Assembly (NCBI RefSeq): GCF_005502465.1
Contig: NZ_SCOT01000019.1
Span: 1-58,402, forward strand
Direction: 5' to 3'
Length of the DNA stretch: 58,402 bases
From: Sphingopyxis sp. L1A2A
Lineage (GTDB): Bacteria; Pseudomonadota; Alphaproteobacteria; Sphingomonadales; Sphingomonadaceae
The notes beneath the pieces were generated by a model that was not told where the DNA came from, made no database searches, and worked only from the letters and a program-made list of their open reading frames with translations. Position 1 is the first letter of the stretch. Each line of letters starts with the position of its first letter. Made by a program: the position numbers and the translations under genes. This document shows, in pieces, positions 55,210-58,402 of the stretch.

Positions 55210-56054
55210 CGCGGCTTTTCCACATCAGCGACCTGCATTTCGGGCTGGAGGATCGCGCCGCGCTCGACTGGTTCCGCGAATGCGTCCGCCGCGAACAACC
55301 CGACGCGGTGCTGATCACCGGCGACCTCACGATGCGCGCGCGCTCCCACGAATTTGCCGCAGCGTGCGACTGGATCGAGACGCTGGATGTGCCGGTCACG
55401 GTCGAGGTCGGCAACCATGATCTGCCCTATTTCAATCCGCTCGCGCGCTTTTTCTGGCCGTATCGCCGGATCAAGCGGATCGAGCGGCTGGTCGAACGCG
55501 AATTGAACCTTGCCGGGGTCGCGGTGGTGCCGCTGAAAACGACCGCCCGCGCGCAGTGGCGGCTCGACTGGTCGAAAGGCTGGGTGACGCGGAGCGCCCT
55601 CGCCAAAACGCTGGCCGCCATCGACGCATTGCCCGGCGGGACCACTGCGCTGGTCACCGCGCATCACCCGCTGGTCGAGGCCGGCACCAAAGGCCGCGCG
55701 CTAACCCACGGCGGCGCCCGCGCGCTTCAGGCACTCGCAGCGCGCGGCGTCGCGGCGGTGCTGACCGGCCATGTCCATGACGCGTTCGACCTGATCGCGC
55801 CGACCGCGGCGGGTTCGATCCGGATGATCGGCGCCGGCACGCTGTCGCAGCGCATCCGCTCGACCCCGCCCAGCTTCAATGAGCTGCGGATCAAAGACGG
55901 CGACGTCACGGTCCGCGTCCGCAATATCGGCGCGGTGCCGACCCCCGACATGCAGATCGCGGGCGTGCCCCCCGACGCCCTGCCCCCGCGCGCGCCAGAC
56001 GAGCCCGTGGCGCCGATCCACGCCGTTCCGCCGGTCGATCCACCGGTGCATTGA
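55206..56054 (+). CDS. Calcineurin-like metallophosphoesterase
   Basis: The 282-residue metallophosphatase has the five family motifs: HISDLHFG, LITGDLT, VGNHDLPYF, TAHHPLV and GHVHDAFD, giving a two-metal phosphoesterase site. The substrate is not predictable; UDP-diacylglucosamine hydrolase, cAMP phosphodiesterase and sugar-phosphate roles all occur. The C-terminal 40 residues are Pro-rich. Translationally coupled to the diacylglycerol-kinase-like gene through ATGA. Confidence 0.9.
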   Translation: MTRLFHISDLHFGLEDRAALDWFRECVRREQPDAVLITGDLTMRARSHEFAAACDWIETLDVPVTVEVGNHDLPYFNPLARFFWPYRRIKRIERLVERELNLAGVAVVPLKTTARAQWRLDWSKGWVTRSALAKTLAAIDALPGGTTALVTAHHPLVEAGTKGRALTHGGARALQALAARGVAAVLTGHVHDAFDLIAPTAAGSIRMIGAGTLSQRIRSTPPSFNELRIKDGDVTVRVRNIGAVPTPDMQIAGVPPDALPPRAPDEPVAPIHAVPPVDPPVH

Positions 56055-56106
56055 CGCCGCGTCTCATCGCGTTAGGTTGCAAGAAAAAACGGGATGAGGA
56101 TAAGCG

Positions 56107-57207
56107 ATGCTGACCAAAGGCGACGATTTCCCGCTGCACCAGAGCGCCGAGCCGATCGCGTTCGCCGGCACCGACCGCAATTTTTACGACCGCTATTTCT
56201 TCAACGGCTATGCCCCCGACGGATCGATATTCTTCGCCGCGGCGATGGGATTTTATCCGCAGCTCGGCATCGTTGACGCGGCGTTCTGTGTGCTGATCGG
56301 CGGGGTGCAGCATAATCTGCGCGCCAGCCGCCGCTCGGCGGGCGAGCGGCTCGACCTGGCGGTCGGCCCGATCGCGATCCGGATCGACGAGCCGCTGGAG
56401 CGGCTGACGCTGACCATCGCCGCGAACGACGGCCCGCTGACCGGCGAGCTGCATTTCACCGCGCGCCATTTCCCGATCGAGGAACCGCGCTTTACCCGCC
56501 GCAATGGCACCCGCCTGTTCATGGACTATACCCGCATGACCCAGAACGGCCATTGGTCGGGGTGGCTGGCGGTCGATGGTCGGCGGATCGAGGTTGGCAA
56601 CGACTGGGCCGGGACGCGCGACCGCAGCTGGGGCATCCGCCCGGTCGGCGCGTCGGAACCGCAACCGCCGCCGCAGGGCAATTTCCACCAGTTCTTCTGG
56701 CTGTGGACGCCGTGCAATTTTGCCGATCGCTCGCTGTTCTTTCACAGCAACGACGATGGCGAAGGCAGCGCGTGGAACCGCCGCGCGGTGCTGGTCGGCG
56801 GCGCATCGAGCAATGGGGGCGGCGAGCGCCATTATGCCGACCCCGGCTTCACCGCCGAATGGCAACCGGGGACGCGGCGGCTGACCCGATTGACCGCCGA
56901 TTTCGATCGCAGCACTAGCCTTACCCTCACCCCCAGCGGGCCGCTGTTCGCGATGAGCGGGCTGGGGTATACCCACCCCGTCTGGGGCCATGGCTTCGAT
57001 CATGGCGGACTGGACGTCGCGCACGACAGCCTGTCCGAAGCCGAGCGGGCGTGGGGCAATCCGCTCGCGATGCACGTCCAGGCGCTGGTCCGCGCCGAAC
57101 TGACCGATGGTGACCGCACCGATGTCGGGGTTGGGGTGCTCGAACAATTGTTCGTCGGCCCGCACGCGCCGACCGGCCTGACCGGACTGATGGACCCCGC
57201 CGCATGA
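56107..57207 (+). CDS. DUF7064/7065-like protein of unknown function
   Basis: The 366-residue protein lacks a signal peptide and begins with an FYDRYFFNGYAPDGSIFFA region. It has a lipocalin-like, beta-rich composition and a conserved-looking RSWGIRPVG around residue 180, then QFFWLWTPCNF. It resembles the carotenoid hydratase (CrtC)-like fold of the DUF7064/7065 families, which often sit beside phosphotransferase genes, as here. The stop overlaps the next start by four bases. Function unknown. Confidence 0.6.
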   Translation: MLTKGDDFPLHQSAEPIAFAGTDRNFYDRYFFNGYAPDGSIFFAAAMGFYPQLGIVDAAFCVLIGGVQHNLRASRRSAGERLDLAVGPIAIRIDEPLERLTLTIAANDGPLTGELHFTARHFPIEEPRFTRRNGTRLFMDYTRMTQNGHWSGWLAVDGRRIEVGNDWAGTRDRSWGIRPVGASEPQPPPQGNFHQFFWLWTPCNFADRSLFFHSNDDGEGSAWNRRAVLVGGASSNGGGERHYADPGFTAEWQPGTRRLTRLTADFDRSTSLTLTPSGPLFAMSGLGYTHPVWGHGFDHGGLDVAHDSLSEAERAWGNPLAMHVQALVRAELTDGDRTDVGVGVLEQLFVGPHAPTGLTGLMDPAA

Positions 57208-58259
57208 GCTTTCCAACGTCGCCCGACGCGATCAGCGCCGAGTGGCTCGGCGTCGTGCTTGGGCAGTCAGGGCGGTTGAAGGGGTTCACCGCGGCCCAGG
57301 TCGGCACCGGACAGATGTGTGACAGCTACCGCCTGACGCTCGATTGGCAGGATGGCGACTGGCCGGATGGCGCCGACGCCCCCGCGACCGTCATCGCCAA
57401 ATGCCCGAGCCACGACGAGGCCAGCCGCAACATCGCCAAGCTCACCGGCACCTATGTCAAGGAAGTCAGCTGGTACCGCGAGCTCGCCGCCGCGAGCGGG
57501 GTTCCGGCGCCGCGCTGCCACCATTCGGAGATCGCCGACGACGAGGTCGAATTCATCCTCATCCTCTCCGACCTCGCCCCGGCGCGGCAGGGCGATCAGC
57601 TGGCGGGGCTTGGCCTCAATGGCCTTGTGCCGTGCATCGCGGCGGCGGCGAAGCTGCACGCGCATCTGTGGAACGATCCGCGGCTGGCGCAAATGCCATG
57701 GCTCGCGCGCGACAATGGCGATCTGGTCCGCGCGCTGTTTCCGCAGCTCTATCTGGGATTTCGCGAGCGTTATGCGGCGCGCCTTGCGCCCGAGATCCTC
57801 GACGTCGGCGCGGGCATTGTCGCCAGGCTCGACGCCTATCTGGCGCGCGAAGCCGCGGCGCGAACGCTGGTCCATGGCGACCTGCGCATCGACAATATCC
57901 TGTTCGCTCCCGACGGCGGCGCCTGCTGGCTCGTCGATTGGCAAACGCTGGGACGCGGCAGCGGCGCCACCGATCTCGCCTATCTGGTCGGCACCAGCAT
58001 CGCCGACCCGTGCGAGCGCGCCGCCGCCGACCGCCCCGCCTTCGACCATTGGCTCGCCGCGCTTGGGGCGAACGGCGTCGATCCCGACCCCGCGGCGCTG
58101 TGGACCGACTATCGCGTCGGGGCGCTGAGCGGCTATTTCATGGCAGTCTTTGCCTCGATGAACGTCGAACGCACCGACCGCGGCGACGAAATGTTCGCGG
58201 TGATGGCCGAACGCCCGGCACGGCAGGCGCTGGCGCTGGGGAGTCTTGAGCTGCTGTAG
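57204..58259 (+). CDS. Phosphotransferase family protein (APH/EcKinase-like)
   Basis: The 351-residue kinase-fold protein has the catalytic loop LVHGDLRIDNILF (His224, Asp226) and the DFG-like CWLVDWQTLG (Asp245). The N-terminal lobe has VIAKCPSHDEASR. Aminoglycoside phosphotransferase or ecdysteroid-kinase-like proteins of this type phosphorylate various hydroxyls; a resistance role is not indicated. It forms a coupled pair with the DUF7064/7065-like gene. Confidence 0.88.
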   Translation: MSFPTSPDAISAEWLGVVLGQSGRLKGFTAAQVGTGQMCDSYRLTLDWQDGDWPDGADAPATVIAKCPSHDEASRNIAKLTGTYVKEVSWYRELAAASGVPAPRCHHSEIADDEVEFILILSDLAPARQGDQLAGLGLNGLVPCIAAAAKLHAHLWNDPRLAQMPWLARDNGDLVRALFPQLYLGFRERYAARLAPEILDVGAGIVARLDAYLAREAAARTLVHGDLRIDNILFAPDGGACWLVDWQTLGRGSGATDLAYLVGTSIADPCERAAADRPAFDHWLAALGANGVDPDPAALWTDYRVGALSGYFMAVFASMNVERTDRGDEMFAVMAERPARQALALGSLELL

Positions 58260-58302
58260 GGCGTTACGGGCGATGACCGGTTTCGACCGGTTGCGGACAT
58301 TC

Positions 58303-58402
58303 TTCTCCCCTCCCTTCCAGGGAGGGGTCGGGGGTGGGTGGCCGCCGAAGGCGGCGCTCTGCCTCGGCTCGCTAGCGCTCGCACCCACCCCTAACCCCTC
58401 CC
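58303..58402. repeat. Inverted-repeat element cut by the window end
   Basis: TTCTCCCCTCCCTTCCAGGG... and the final CACCCACCCCTAACCCCTCC are roughly complementary across a GC-rich centre with short hairpins (GCCGCCGAAGGCGGC, GCTCGCTAGCGCTCGC). The last base of the window falls inside it, so the contig probably ended here because the repeat could not be assembled. Confidence 0.75.

Noticed and set aside
57204..58259. Aminoglycoside resistance gene
   Set aside because: Only the kinase fold is shared; the coupling to a DUF7064/7065-like gene and lack of resistance-type motifs argue for a metabolic kinase.

Overview
The window looks like a contig from a GC-rich alphaproteobacterium of the Sphingomonadales. 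A Sphingopyxis-like organism is my best guess, from overall protein style rather than any marker gene. The evidence is the mdh/sucD/sucA/sucB/lpd order, a class II DAHP synthase, a Coq4 protein with a PF10118 hydrolase, DUF2177 and DUF418 membrane proteins, and many short intergenic inverted repeats. Both ends look like assembly ends. The first 19 bases nearly match the Nextera transposase mosaic-end adapter, and the last 100 bases are an inverted-repeat element. I see no tRNA, rRNA, CRISPR array, phage or transposase.

Layout. 1-5841: ispA (truncated) and xseB, a DUF2177 membrane protein, a small exported protein, purL, a YecE/DUF72 protein and coq4. 5969-15651: a DUF418 membrane protein, an Hpt phosphotransfer protein, then minus-strand runs yfgM-bamB and der-tusA, panB, a DUF2178-like membrane protein with an HTH regulator, a YffB/GDPD pair and a membrane cyclic-nucleotide-binding protein. 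15910-24824: class II DAHP synthase, an M28 peptidase, a CitE-like lyase, an SPFH/NfeD pair, a GNAT acetyltransferase, a SAM-binding protein, a PF10118 hydrolase divergent from a TetR regulator, and a DUF2383 stress-type protein. 25124-34324: obgE, a MipA protein, proB with an SDR gene, sppA, an alpha/beta hydrolase, a TRIC-family protein and an M20 amidohydrolase. 34350-46640: a TCA-cycle block on the minus strand (mdh, a small exported protein, sucD, sucA, sucB, a GIY-YIG gene, lpd), then a deacetylase, zapE, a thioesterase and sdhB. 46769-57207 and on to the end: an envelope and polar-lipid type region, described next.

The most promising unassigned system is at 46769-54171. Five plus-strand genes are each coupled by a 1-4 base overlap: a flippase, a HAD-IB phosphatase, a CDP-glycerol glycerophosphotransferase-like protein, a CDP-alcohol phosphatidyltransferase with an unusual N-terminal extension, and a HIT protein. 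They converge with a 13-base overlap on three coupled minus-strand genes: a membrane-anchored alpha/beta hydrolase and two nucleotidyltransferases. Together they supply nucleotide activation, phospho-alcohol transfer, dephosphorylation, polymer transfer and export, the parts expected for an unidentified phosphodiester-linked lipid or glycan. A diacylglycerol-kinase-like gene follows.

A second candidate is regulatory. A 24-base motif with 20 identical positions and a palindromic core (TACTGACA/TGTCAATA) lies over the probable -35 elements of coq4 and of the PF10118 hydrolase 17.8 kb away, next to the tetR gene. This suggests a small regulon joining a Coq4-family protein, a diiron-like membrane-associated hydrolase and their TetR repressor.
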